DNA from: Acinetobacter lanii
Lineage (GTDB): Bacteria > Pseudomonadota > Gammaproteobacteria > Pseudomonadales > Moraxellaceae
DNA length: 64,000 nucleotides
Direction of reading: 5' to 3'
Assembly: GCF_011578285.1 (NCBI RefSeq)
Contig: NZ_CP049916.1
Location: 930,001-994,000 of the forward strand
A model generated the notes under the pieces. It saw only the letters and a program-made list of their open reading frames with translations, was not told the DNA's origin and searched no databases. The position numbers were made by a program, and so were the translations under genes. Positions 33,176-42,028 of the stretch are shown here, piece by piece. Every line of letters begins with the position of its first letter. Positions within the stretch are counted from its first letter, which is position 1.

Positions 33176-34567
33176 CTAGTTCAACTCATCACTGAGTTGC
33201 ATCGCTTCTGCTAAAGCCTCATGCAGTCGAGCCACGGCAATAATGCGTACCCCATCCGGTTGTTTTTGTGGAGCATTACCGCGTGGCACAATAATATATT
33301 TAAAACCATGTTTAATGGCTTCTTTTAGACGTTCTTGTCCATTCGGCACAGGGCGAATTTCACCTGAAAGCCCGACTTCACCAAAGACTGCCAATTGTTG
33401 CGGCAGTGCTTTAGATCTTAAGCTTGAAGCGCAGGCCAAAAGCACCGCCAAATCTGAACCGGTTTCGGTAATTTTCAGTCCACCGACCACGTTGACGTAA
33501 ACATCTTGTCCTGAGGTTTGTACACCACCATGACGATGCATCACTGCAAGCAGCATATTGAGTCGATTTTGTTCTAAACCCAGTGCAACACGGCGAGGTT
33601 GACCATGCGCATCATCCACTAAGGCTTGTACTTCAACCAGAAGTGGGCGAGTGCCTTCACGACTGATCATCACCACAGAACCGGGAATGGCTTCATCATA
33701 TCGGCTCAGAAAAATTGCGGAGGGATTGGCGACTTCTTTGAGTCCCTTATCGGTCATGCCAAAGACACCCAACTCATTCACGGCACCAAAACGGTTTTTG
33801 ACCGCACGAATCATGCGGTAGCGAGAATCGGACTGACCTTCAAAATAAAGCACGCAATCCACCATGTGTTCTAAGACACGTGGACCTGCGAGTGCACCTT
33901 CTTTGGTGACATGACCGACCAAGAACAAAGCTGTGCCACTGTTTTTGGCAAAACGAGTCAGGAGTGCAGCAGATTCACGAATTTGGGACACACCACCCGG
34001 AGCGGACTGTAATGTTTCGGTATATAAAGTCTGAATTGAATCTAAAATGGCGACCGCAGGGCGTTCATGCGCTAAGACCTCACAAATACGCTCAACACAG
34101 GTTTCTGCCATGACTTTGAGCTGCGCAGTAGGTAAGTCTAAACGCTGTGCACGTAATGCCACTTGCGACAAAGATTCCTCACCTGTGACATACAGAGCAG
34201 GACTTTGTGCTGATGCCATATGGGTGGCTGTTTGCAGCAAAATAGTCGATTTACCAATACCGGGATCACCGCCAATCAGCACCACTGAACCTGTGACGAG
34301 ACCACCGCCTAACACACGGTCAAATTCACCAATCCCAGTGTGTAGGCGTGTTTCATGGGAGACAGAGACTTGATTGAGTGTGGTAATGGCAGCTGCTTGA
34401 CCCGCGTAGCCCCCGCCCATTTTAGGTTGAGCACGGTGTGTGACTGCCGGGGCAATACTGACCTCGGTGAGGGTATTCCATTCGCCACAGTCTGAACATT
34501 GCCCCCCCCATTTTGGATGATCTGCACCACATTGTTCACAACGATACACCGTTTTTGCTTTAGCCAT
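33176..34567 (-). CDS. radA: DNA repair protein RadA (Sms)
   Basis: Helicase-like RecA paralogue that drives branch migration of recombination intermediates. The 463-residue protein (E. coli RadA 460) has an N-terminal zinc finger (CEQCGADHPKWGGQCSDCG), a RecA-type ATPase with Walker A GGDPGIGKST, the RadA-specific KNRFG motif and a C-terminal Lon-protease-like domain (VFGEVGLSGEIRPV, where the protease serine is absent). The start ATG gives MAKAKTVYRCEQCG. The zinc-finger coding sequence contains a run of eight G (8 C on the plus strand, 34502-34509). It is monocistronic, with a 134-bp gap to the Tim44-like gene downstream. Confidence 0.98.
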   Translation of the reverse strand: MAKAKTVYRCEQCGADHPKWGGQCSDCGEWNTLTEVSIAPAVTHRAQPKMGGGYAGQAAAITTLNQVSVSHETRLHTGIGEFDRVLGGGLVTGSVVLIGGDPGIGKSTILLQTATHMASAQSPALYVTGEESLSQVALRAQRLDLPTAQLKVMAETCVERICEVLAHERPAVAILDSIQTLYTETLQSAPGGVSQIRESAALLTRFAKNSGTALFLVGHVTKEGALAGPRVLEHMVDCVLYFEGQSDSRYRMIRAVKNRFGAVNELGVFGMTDKGLKEVANPSAIFLSRYDEAIPGSVVMISREGTRPLLVEVQALVDDAHGQPRRVALGLEQNRLNMLLAVMHRHGGVQTSGQDVYVNVVGGLKITETGSDLAVLLACASSLRSKALPQQLAVFGEVGLSGEIRPVPNGQERLKEAIKHGFKYIIVPRGNAPQKQPDGVRIIAVARLHEALAEAMQLSDELN

Positions 34568-34737
34568 AATTTTTTAAAAATAGAGCGAAATAATGACACA
34601 GCATAACCATGAATTTGGTCTAAAACCATGACTTGGGATGAGAATGTGCAAGATTTAAGTCAGCTTATGTCGTTTTCAACAATTAGCGCTGTGTTGTTAC
34701 TGAGCTGCGCCTTATAATGCGAGATCGTTAATTAAAA

Positions 34738-35187
34738 ATGGAACAGATCATGCCACAATTGCTGCAACATATTGATGCGATCGCACGTGAAAAAAACCGT
34801 GATGTGCTGTTTCTACATTTTGAACATTATCAAGAAGACGGCGAGGGTGATGATCCCATTCGCTCGATCGTTTTGGCATGGTTAGAGGACCATGAAATTG
34901 AATATCAGCCATGTATGGGGCTTGAACAAGAAGGCTTTGTTGATACCTATGTCGGTGATATCTATGTCGATTTAGCAGTGGATGAAGATGATGCGACCTA
35001 TCGTGAGTTATGTGAATATCTAGAAGATGACGAAGGCAATATGTTGCTCGATGGGGTGTTGTTCTTTGTGTTGTCTTTAGAACTTGCGCAAGAATTAGAG
35101 TCAGATCGATTGGCAGCTAAGGACAGTTTGAGCCCAAGCAATGTGATCGGTTTTGATGATGACGCTTGGTCGGGTACTCCTTCTTAA
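34738..35187 (+). CDS. Acidic unknown protein divergent from radA
   Basis: A 149-residue acidic protein (many Glu/Asp, for example EDGEGDDPIRS and YLEDDEGNMLLDG). It has alternating strands and helices (DIYVDLAVDEDDATYRELCEYL) and no membrane segment or signal. I cannot assign a family. The frame opens at ATG (MEQIMPQLLQ); a second ATG at 34750 has GGAA six bases before it and may be the true start. It is divergently transcribed from radA and ends before a bidirectional terminator. Confidence 0.7.
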   Translation: MEQIMPQLLQHIDAIAREKNRDVLFLHFEHYQEDGEGDDPIRSIVLAWLEDHEIEYQPCMGLEQEGFVDTYVGDIYVDLAVDEDDATYRELCEYLEDDEGNMLLDGVLFFVLSLELAQELESDRLAAKDSLSPSNVIGFDDDAWSGTPS

Positions 35188-35230
35188 GTCGGCTACACTT
35201 TCTTAAACTGTATGCTCAATTAAAATGAAT

Positions 35231-35256
35231 AAAAAGCCACTTTAAAGTGGCTTTTT
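35231..35256. terminator. Bidirectional terminator
   Basis: GCCACTT / AAGTGGC stem with A-run and T-run between the acidic-protein gene and the symporter gene. Confidence 0.92.
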
Positions 35257-35301
35257 AATGTTTAGATTTCTGTAGTTTGACTGATAGATAGTCTTGAAGA
35301 C

Positions 35302-36663
35302 TTAATACAACTCACCTGATTTACGACGTGCAATAAAGTCTTTCGATTCTTTAGCAATGATGCCTGAAAGCAATAACAATGCGATGAGGTTCGGCACTGC
35401 CATTAAGCCGTTAAAGGTATCTGCAAATAACCAGACCAAATCTAACGTTGCAACACAACCGACAAACACAGAAGCGATATAAATCAAACGATAAATGAGG
35501 ACGAATTTGTCACCTAATAAATAAGTGCAGCATTTCTCACCGTAGTAGCTCCAGCCCAAAATCGTTGAATAGGCAAAGAAGATAATCCCGAAAGTGACCA
35601 CCCAGCCACCGATACCCGGTAAAAGCTTATCAAAAGCAGAAATGGTCAAGACAGCACCAGTTTGATCACCAAATGAATTACCTGCCATGATATATCCCAT
35701 CACCAAGACAATACCGGTGATTGAACAGACGATAATGGTGTCGATAAATGTACCGGTCATCGACACCAAACCTTGACGAACAGGGTGATCTGTTTTGGCT
35801 GCTGCAGCTGCAATCGGTGCAGAACCCATACCCGCTTCATTGGAGAACACACCACGCGCCACACCATAACGGATCGCAGCGCCAATTGCACCACCGACTG
35901 CGGCTTCACCAGTAAAGGCATAGCTAAAAATCATTTTTAGTGCAGGTGCAAGCAATTCTAAATTGGTCAAAATAATGGCTAGACCACCTAATACATAACC
36001 TATCGCCATAATCGGTACAATGAACGATGACGCTTTAGAAATGGTTTTAATCCCGCCTAAAATCACCAATGCAGAAAAGGCAGTGATAATGATACCTGTG
36101 ACCCAAGTAGACACGCCTAAGCTGTTTTCGACTGCAAGCGCGACGGTATTGGATTGCACTGAACTGCCGATGCCAAATGAAGCTAGCGTACCAAATAAAG
36201 CGAACACGACGGCCAACCATTTCCACTTGCTACCGAGTCCTCGCTCGATGTAATACATCGGACCGCCATTCATTTCGCCTTTTTCATTCTTCACACGAAA
36301 TTTAACCGCTAAAACACCTTCGCCGTATTTGGTCGCCATACCAAACAGTGCGGTCATCCACATCCAAAATACTGCACCGGGTCCACCCAATACACAGGCT
36401 GTAGCGACACCGGCAATATTACCCGTACCAATGGTTGCGGATAGGGCAGTCATCAGGGAAGCGAATTGAGAAATATCACCCGTACCCTCTTTATTGGGGT
36501 GTTTTCCAAAGACTTGTTTAAAGGCTAAAGGCAACATGCGGAATTGCCAGAGTCCCAATCTGAAGGTGAGAAATATCCCGGTTCCCACAATCAAGACCAA
36601 CATATAGGGTCCCCAGACCCAGCCACTCAGAGTTTCCATAACAGATTGTAGTGCTTGCATCAT
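35302..36663 (-). CDS. AGCS-family alanine/glycine:cation symporter
   Basis: Inner-membrane symporter that takes up alanine or glycine with sodium or protons. The 453-residue protein has about ten to eleven membrane segments and the AGCS signatures: GTGNIAGVATACVLGGPGAVFWMW near residue 80, NGGPMYYIERGLG near residue 135, GVARGVFSNEAGMGSAPIAAA near residue 290 and FGIIFFAYSTILGWSYYGEK near residue 360. The substrate (L- or D-alanine, glycine) is a family inference. Start is ATG MMQALQSVMETLSGW. It is divergently transcribed from cycA, another alanine/glycine/D-serine transporter, across a shared palindrome-rich region. Confidence 0.93.
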   Translation of the reverse strand: MMQALQSVMETLSGWVWGPYMLVLIVGTGIFLTFRLGLWQFRMLPLAFKQVFGKHPNKEGTGDISQFASLMTALSATIGTGNIAGVATACVLGGPGAVFWMWMTALFGMATKYGEGVLAVKFRVKNEKGEMNGGPMYYIERGLGSKWKWLAVVFALFGTLASFGIGSSVQSNTVALAVENSLGVSTWVTGIIITAFSALVILGGIKTISKASSFIVPIMAIGYVLGGLAIILTNLELLAPALKMIFSYAFTGEAAVGGAIGAAIRYGVARGVFSNEAGMGSAPIAAAAAKTDHPVRQGLVSMTGTFIDTIIVCSITGIVLVMGYIMAGNSFGDQTGAVLTISAFDKLLPGIGGWVVTFGIIFFAYSTILGWSYYGEKCCTYLLGDKFVLIYRLIYIASVFVGCVATLDLVWLFADTFNGLMAVPNLIALLLLSGIIAKESKDFIARRKSGELY

Positions 36664-36978
36664 TCATCCTTTTATTCTTGCTGATTGTTATTCACATTAT
36701 GCAAAGCAAGGCTTATGCCATTGATTTATGCTTTTTCTACGCAATATTTACGTTTTTTTAATGTTGTTTATTTTTCACACATAAGTGTTTATTTTTCAAT
36801 CTTTTTATTTGAAGCTAAAGTTTATTTATTTATGTGAATATTCACTCATAAAGTGAATGTGAAAAATAAATTATTTTAAAAATCTAAAGAGAAAATTCAG
36901 ATTGTGAAATTTTTCTTTTTGAAAAAAAGAGGTTTTGAGTTAATTTGAGCCCATTGAACAGATAAGGTGAATTCAATA
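36664..36978. promoter_or_regulatory. Divergent promoter region between AGCS symporter and cycA, with nested repeats
   Basis: A very AT-rich 315-bp region. TTTATTTTTCACA (36767-36779) and TGTGAAAAATAAA (36858-36870) are a perfect 13-bp inverted repeat, and between them lies the perfect palindrome GTGAATATTCAC (36834-36845). Symmetric TGTGAA-type half-sites suggest a dimeric regulator controlling both amino-acid transporters. The regulator is unknown. Confidence 0.55.
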
Positions 36979-38385
36979 ATGTCAGGTCAAATAACAAATT
37001 CGCCGACCGAAGATGGTGATTTGCAACGCAGTCTATCAAATCGACATTTGCAGTTAATTGCAATTGGTGGCGCGATAGGAACAGGATTGTTCATGGGGTC
37101 AGGGAAGACGATTAGCCTTGCAGGACCTTCGATTCTGTTTATTTATATGATTATTGGTTTGATGGTGTTTTTGGTCATGCGTGCGCTTGGCGAGCTACTT
37201 CTGTCAAACTTGCAGTACAAATCATTTATCGATTTCTCGACTGACCTGATTGGTCCTTGGGCGGGTTACTTTGTTGGTTGGACCTATTGGTTGTGTTGGA
37301 TCACTATAGGGATTGCTGATTTATCCGCAATTATCTATTACATGCAGTTCTTTAATCATGGGTTACCGTTTACCCCGATGGAAGGTGTGATGATCAGTGT
37401 GGCCGCGATTGTGTTTGTCACGGGGCTGAACTTAATGACGGTCAAATTGTTTGGTGAAATCGAATTCTGGTTTGCCATGATCAAGATCACCGCGATTGTG
37501 GTGTTGATTGCGGTCGGTCTATGGATGATTTTTACCGGCTTTATCTCAACGGCTGGTGAAGTGGCATCATTCACGCATTTGTGGAGTCATGGTGGGATAT
37601 TCCCAACAGGATTATCTGGTTTCTTGGCGGGCTTCCAAATCGCGATCTTTGCCTTTGTGGGTGTCGAACTTGTCGGTACCACTGCTGCGGAAACCAAAGA
37701 TCCTGAAAAGAACCTACCTAAAGCAGTGAACTCAATTCCTGTACGTATTATTATTTTCTATGTATTGGCATTGGTGATTGTGATGTCGGTCACCCCTTGG
37801 AATAGAATCGATCCAGCGATCAGCCCATTTGTGAATTTATTTAGCCAAGCCGGTATTGCTGCGGCAGCCATTATTATGAATTTAGTGGTGTTGTCTTCGG
37901 TGATGTCATCGATGAACAGTGGTGTGTTCTCAACCAGTCGGATGTTGTTCGGTCTGTCTCGTGAGAAACAAGGTCCTCAAGCCTTTGGTAAATTAAACTC
38001 ACGTGCCGTGCCTGCCAATGCCTTGTATTTCTCTACCGCATGTTTGGTCTTGGGTGCAGCACTGCAGTATATGGTGCCGAATACCGTTGAAGCCTTTACT
38101 TTGGCAACGACGCTATCCACAATTTTGTTTATCTGCGTATGGTTGATGATCATTTGGAGTTATATGGTCTACTACACCACACGCCCTGAACTGCATGCCA
38201 AATCAACCTTTAAATTGCCGGGTGGTTTGGTGACCTGTTGGATCGTGATCATTTTCTTCATTGGTACAATTGCGATTTTAGCGCTTAAAGCAGATACCTT
38301 TAAGGCTTTAAAAGTCAGTCCAATTTGGTTCATTATCTTGATGATTGGCTATTATGGTTTCTATAAGAAACGTGGCGTGAAATAA
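36979..38385 (+). CDS. cycA: D-serine/D-alanine/glycine transporter CycA
   Basis: Inner-membrane amino-acid permease (APC superfamily) with twelve predicted membrane segments and very high similarity to E. coli CycA (470 residues; here 468). Matching segments are LIAIGGAIGTGLFMGSGKTI, GPWAGYF, TVKLFGEIEFWFAMIKI, AFVGVELVGTTAAETKDPEK and GVFSTSRMLFG. In E. coli CycA is the proton-driven uptake system for glycine, D-serine, L- and D-alanine and beta-alanine, and imports D-cycloserine. The start is set at ATG because AAGGTGA is eight bases upstream; a GTG four codons earlier is part of that site. Substrate range here is inferred. Confidence 0.96.
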   Translation: MSGQITNSPTEDGDLQRSLSNRHLQLIAIGGAIGTGLFMGSGKTISLAGPSILFIYMIIGLMVFLVMRALGELLLSNLQYKSFIDFSTDLIGPWAGYFVGWTYWLCWITIGIADLSAIIYYMQFFNHGLPFTPMEGVMISVAAIVFVTGLNLMTVKLFGEIEFWFAMIKITAIVVLIAVGLWMIFTGFISTAGEVASFTHLWSHGGIFPTGLSGFLAGFQIAIFAFVGVELVGTTAAETKDPEKNLPKAVNSIPVRIIIFYVLALVIVMSVTPWNRIDPAISPFVNLFSQAGIAAAAIIMNLVVLSSVMSSMNSGVFSTSRMLFGLSREKQGPQAFGKLNSRAVPANALYFSTACLVLGAALQYMVPNTVEAFTLATTLSTILFICVWLMIIWSYMVYYTTRPELHAKSTFKLPGGLVTCWIVIIFFIGTIAILALKADTFKALKVSPIWFIILMIGYYGFYKKRGVK

Positions 38386-38414
38386 CGCTTCAGCGTCACT
38401 TATAAAAATCCTTT

Positions 38415-38448
38415 CAAAAAACGTCAGCATAGAGCTGGCGTTTTTTTT
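38415..38448 (+). terminator. Terminator after cycA
   Basis: ACGTCAGC / GCTGGCGT stem (one G-T wobble) with A-run and eight Ts. Confidence 0.88.
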
Positions 38449-38539
38449 CGCTTGGAATCCTTAAACTATTGGCTGAAATGCTTTGGACATCGGATTGATC
38501 AGAGTATACTTTCTGCAATTTACAAAATGAGATTGTGAG

Positions 38540-38752
38540 ATGCGTACTGTCATTTGCTGCATGAGTTTATTGACTGTGTTGTTGTCTACTGGCTGTGGAC
38601 AAATGGGAGCATTACAACTACCAAGTGATCCAGATTTTGACAAGCGTTCAAAATATTTGCTCTATAAAGGTGACACTGAGTCTGTGCAAAGCCAAAAAAC
38701 GACTCAACAACAGCCAGATCGCCAAGCTGCAGCATCGGAAATTACTGAATAA
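38540..38752 (+). CDS. lptM: LptM-type small lipoprotein (YifL/LppL)
   Basis: A 70-residue lipoprotein with signal MRTVICCMSLLTVLLSTGC; the lipidated Cys19 is followed by GQMGALQLP, the hallmark LptM pattern (CGxKGxLxLP in E. coli YifL). In E. coli LptM sits at the outer membrane and helps LptD/LptE reach the correct disulfide state during LPS-transport assembly. The gene lies directly upstream of lysA-dapF, the conserved order seen in many gammaproteobacteria, supporting the call. The 40-bp gap to lysA has no terminator, so co-transcription is likely. The tail after residue 30 is hydrophilic and variable. Confidence 0.9.
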   Translation: MRTVICCMSLLTVLLSTGCGQMGALQLPSDPDFDKRSKYLLYKGDTESVQSQKTTQQQPDRQAAASEITE

Positions 38753-38791
38753 AATTAATTGCTTTAACCGCTTCATTGAAAGGATACATTC

Positions 38792-40042
38792 ATGAGTTTT
38801 ACTCGCATTAACGGAGTTTTGCACGCAGAACAATGTTCGTTGGATCAACTTGCGCAGCAATACGGTACCCCTCTTTATGTGTATTCGAAGGCGACCTTTG
38901 AAAAGCATTATTTAGATATGGACCGTGCGTTTGACTTTATTGATCACCAAATTTGTTTTGCAGTGAAATCAAACTCCAATCTTGCGGTATTGAATGTATT
39001 GGCGAAGTTGGGTTCAGGCTTTGATATTGTGACCGGTGGTGAACTTGCGCGTGTATTGGCAGCAGGCGGTGATGCATCGAAAATTGTATTTTCTGGCTTA
39101 GGGAAAACTGAAGCGGATATTCAAAAAGCACTTGAAGTCGGTATTGCCTGTTTTAACGTGGAATCCTATGCAGAGCTTGATCGTATTCAAGCCGTGGCGG
39201 CGCGCTTAGGTAAGAAAGCACCGATTTCATTACGGGTTAATCCAGATGTTGATGCCAAAACCCATCCGTATATTTCAACAGGCTTAAAAGAAAATAAGTT
39301 TGGTATTCCCTCAGACAGCGTATTTGACACCTATCAATATGCAGCGTCATTGCCGAATTTAGATGTTGTCGGTATTGACTGTCACATTGGTTCTCAGTTG
39401 ACTGAAACCCAACCCTTTGTGGATGCCTTAGATCGTGTGATTAGCATGATCGATCGCTTGAAAACCTTAGGCATCACACTAAAACATATCGATATCGGTG
39501 GTGGTTTGGGTGTGACTTATAAAGATGAAGTTCCGCCAACTGTAGCTGAATATGCCAATGCCATGAAACCTGCTTTAGAAAAGTTGGGTTTAAAAGTGTA
39601 TATGGAACCGGGTCGTAGCATTTCTGCCAATGCCGGTGTATTGGTGACTAAAGTAGATTTACTGAAACCAACCAATCACCGTAACTTTGCCATTGTTGAT
39701 GCGGCGATGAATGACTTGATTCGTCCTTCACTGTATGAAGCATGGATGGATATTCAAGAAGTCAATGCCAATACCACAACCGAGCGTAAGGCTTGGGATG
39801 TGGTGGGTGCCATCTGTGAAACCGGTGACTTCTTAGGGAAGGAGCGTGAGCTAGCCATTCAACCGAATGATCATTTGGCTGTGTTGGGTGCAGGTGCTTA
39901 TGGCTTTGTGATGAGTTCAAATTACAACTCACGCGGTCGTGCAGCAGAAGTGATGGTCGATGGTGAGCAAGCGCATCTGATTCGTCAGCGTGAAACGATT
40001 GAATCATTGTGGGCCAACGAAAGTTTATTGCCAGCGGAGTAA
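38792..40042 (+). CDS. lysA: Diaminopimelate decarboxylase LysA
   Basis: PLP enzyme for the last step of lysine synthesis, decarboxylating meso-diaminopimelate. The 416-residue protein has the PLP-binding lysine in CFAVKSNSNLAVLN, GSGFDIVTGGEL, a glycine-rich phosphate site (IDIGGGLGVTY), EPGRSISANAG, and the substrate-site CETGDFLGKERELA at the C-terminal barrel. It is in the lptM-lysA-dapF unit, six bases before dapF. AAAGGATAC lies about seven bases upstream of the ATG. Confidence 0.98.
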   Translation: MSFTRINGVLHAEQCSLDQLAQQYGTPLYVYSKATFEKHYLDMDRAFDFIDHQICFAVKSNSNLAVLNVLAKLGSGFDIVTGGELARVLAAGGDASKIVFSGLGKTEADIQKALEVGIACFNVESYAELDRIQAVAARLGKKAPISLRVNPDVDAKTHPYISTGLKENKFGIPSDSVFDTYQYAASLPNLDVVGIDCHIGSQLTETQPFVDALDRVISMIDRLKTLGITLKHIDIGGGLGVTYKDEVPPTVAEYANAMKPALEKLGLKVYMEPGRSISANAGVLVTKVDLLKPTNHRNFAIVDAAMNDLIRPSLYEAWMDIQEVNANTTTERKAWDVVGAICETGDFLGKERELAIQPNDHLAVLGAGAYGFVMSSNYNSRGRAAEVMVDGEQAHLIRQRETIESLWANESLLPAE

Positions 40043-40048
40043 ATTAAG

Positions 40049-40903
40049 ATGTTATTAGAATTTACCAAAATGCATGGTTTAGGAAATGACTTTATGGTGG
40101 TTGACTTGATCAGCCAACGTGCCTATTTCGATCCGACCACCATTCGCCGTTTAGCAGACCGTAACTTTGGCATTGGTTTTGATCAGTTGTTGATTGTTGA
40201 AACGCCGGATCATCCTAATGTGGATTTTAAATATCGTATTTTTAATGCCGATGGTTCTGAAGTTGAGCAGTGTGGTAATGGTGTGCGTTGTTTTGCTCAA
40301 TTTGTGCATGAACGCAAGCTGACCAATAAAACCAAATTTAAGGTACAAACCAAAGCTGGGATTGTAGAACCTGAATTGGGCTTAAATGGTTGGGTTCGGG
40401 TCAATATGGGTATGCCTAAGTTCTTACCTAAAGAGATTCCGTTCATTGCAGATGAGCCTGAGAGCTTGTATGAAATTGCACTTGCCGATAATGAAAGTTT
40501 AAATATTGATGTGGTGAATATGGGCAATCCGCATGCAGTGACCCTTGTGCCTGATGTTTTAACTGCGGATGTAACAAAAATTGGTCCGCAAGTGGAGTCA
40601 CATGAGCACTTCCCTGAACGTGTTAATGTTGGCTTTATGCAAATTATTGATGAAAACAATGTTCGATTACGTGTGTTTGAACGGGGTGTGGGCGAAACTT
40701 TAGCCTGTGGTACAGGTGCCTGTGCAGCTGCAGTTTCAGGTATGCGCCGTGGTTTGTTGTCGAATAATGTCAAAGTTGAATTGGCAGGCGGTACTTTGCA
40801 AATTGAATGGAAAGAAGGCGAAGTGGTGTGGATGACCGGTCCAACGGCTACGGTTTATGAAGGTCGATTGGATTTACGTTATTTCCAACCTGAGCAAGCT
40901 TAA
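40049..40903 (+). CDS. dapF: Diaminopimelate epimerase DapF
   Basis: Interconverts LL- and meso-diaminopimelate, needed for both lysine and peptidoglycan. The 284-residue protein has the two catalytic cysteines: one in [17 protein letters not shown] and one in [18 protein letters not shown]-terminal [14 protein letters not shown] and central [12 protein letters not shown] are characteristic. It follows lysA by six bases, so the pair is translationally linked, and it ends before a strong terminator, separating it from the ADP-ribosylglycohydrolase gene. Confidence 0.98.
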   Translation: MLLEFTKMHGLGNDFMVVDLISQRAYFDPTTIRRLADRNFGIGFDQLLIVETPDHPNVDFKYRIFNADGSEVEQCGNGVRCFAQFVHERKLTNKTKFKVQTKAGIVEPELGLNGWVRVNMGMPKFLPKEIPFIADEPESLYEIALADNESLNIDVVNMGNPHAVTLVPDVLTADVTKIGPQVESHEHFPERVNVGFMQIIDENNVRLRVFERGVGETLACGTGACAAAVSGMRRGLLSNNVKVELAGGTLQIEWKEGEVVWMTGPTATVYEGRLDLRYFQPEQA

Positions 40904-40935
40904 ACAAAAAAGCGCTGATCAATCAGCGCTTTTTT
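40904..40935 (+). terminator. Terminator after dapF
   Basis: AGCGCTGAT / ATCAGCGCT stem with A-run and T-run directly after the stop codon. Confidence 0.93.
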
Positions 40936-40993
40936 ATAAGATTAAAATCTTAAAGTGATAAAAAACTAAAATAACTGAATCTAGGAAAGCTCA

Positions 40994-41932
40994 ATGATGA
41001 GATTAGAGGAAAAAATTCGTGGTGGAATGTATGGGTTGCTCATTGGTGATGCAGTTGGGGTTCCTTATGAGTTTAATCCGCCAGAAAGATTACCGGCTTA
41101 TGAATTGATAGATATGATACCGCCGCAATCCTTTCGCAGTAGTTATCCTCATATTGCATATGGAACTGGGTCGGATGATGGTGCTCAGGCGTTATGTGTG
41201 CTTGCATCATTGCTTCACTGTAAAAAATTAGACCCGACTGATTTATTAAATCGCTTTTGTAATTGGTATCGTGCCGGGTATTTGGCGATTGATCATCAGG
41301 TATTTGATATCGGGATTCAAACCAGAGAAGCTTTAACACGTTATGTGCAAGGAACACCGATCAATCAGATTGCTAATACTGATGTAAGCGCCAATGGCAA
41401 TGGTGCATTGATGCGTGTACTGCCATTGGCACTGTGGCATCGAGGTTCAGATGCTGAATTAATCGAGGATGCTTTTGAACAAGCTCATCTCACACATGGT
41501 CACATTCGATCTAAATTATGTTGTGCACTCTATTGCTTATGGACAAGACAACTTTTAAATGATGTCGATATTGATCAAGCTTGGTTAAATAGCATTGCGA
41601 TTCTTAAGCAAACATTTAACAATCAGCCTGAAGTTATTCAAGAAATAGAACAAGGAATTGATCTTGAGTCTACATATCAGATTCAAGGCAAAGGCTATGT
41701 GGTGGATTGTTTGTTGTCAGCCAAATATGCGTTAAAACAAAACAGTTATGCTGATGTGATTAAAACTGCGATTTCGTTGGGTCATGATACCGATACCACT
41801 GCATGCGTGGCAGGTGGATTAGCGGGCATTGTGTTTGGGGAATCAGCCATTCCTGAACCTTGGAAAGTGACATTGAAAGGTCAAGAGATGGTTGAGCCAT
41901 TACTTGAGGCATTATTGAAGTTACATGTATAA
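40994..41932 (+). CDS. ADP-ribosylglycohydrolase (DraG-type) family protein
   Basis: A 312-residue cytosolic protein of the all-helical ADP-ribosylglycohydrolase family, which removes ADP-ribose from proteins or nucleic acids. Family motifs are GLLIGDAVGVPYEF near the start, GTGSDDGAQALC near residue 60 (usual TDDT has become SDDG, keeping the two metal-binding aspartates), SANGNGALMRVLPLAL near residue 130 and GHDTDTTACVAGG near residue 255, with the last two metal aspartates. It lacks a fused partner domain. It lies between dapF and xerC, usually close neighbours, so it looks inserted. No toxin ADP-ribosyltransferase gene lies beside it, and no nitrogenase genes are present, so the target is open. 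Confidence 0.88.
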   Translation: MMRLEEKIRGGMYGLLIGDAVGVPYEFNPPERLPAYELIDMIPPQSFRSSYPHIAYGTGSDDGAQALCVLASLLHCKKLDPTDLLNRFCNWYRAGYLAIDHQVFDIGIQTREALTRYVQGTPINQIANTDVSANGNGALMRVLPLALWHRGSDAELIEDAFEQAHLTHGHIRSKLCCALYCLWTRQLLNDVDIDQAWLNSIAILKQTFNNQPEVIQEIEQGIDLESTYQIQGKGYVVDCLLSAKYALKQNSYADVIKTAISLGHDTDTTACVAGGLAGIVFGESAIPEPWKVTLKGQEMVEPLLEALLKLHV

Positions 41933-42028
41933 ATGCCTATATAACAAAATGTTGATTGGGTAGTTATGTGACTATAGATCGCATCATAGATTTGTTATGC
42001 TTCATCCATATATTGAGGAAATATCAAC

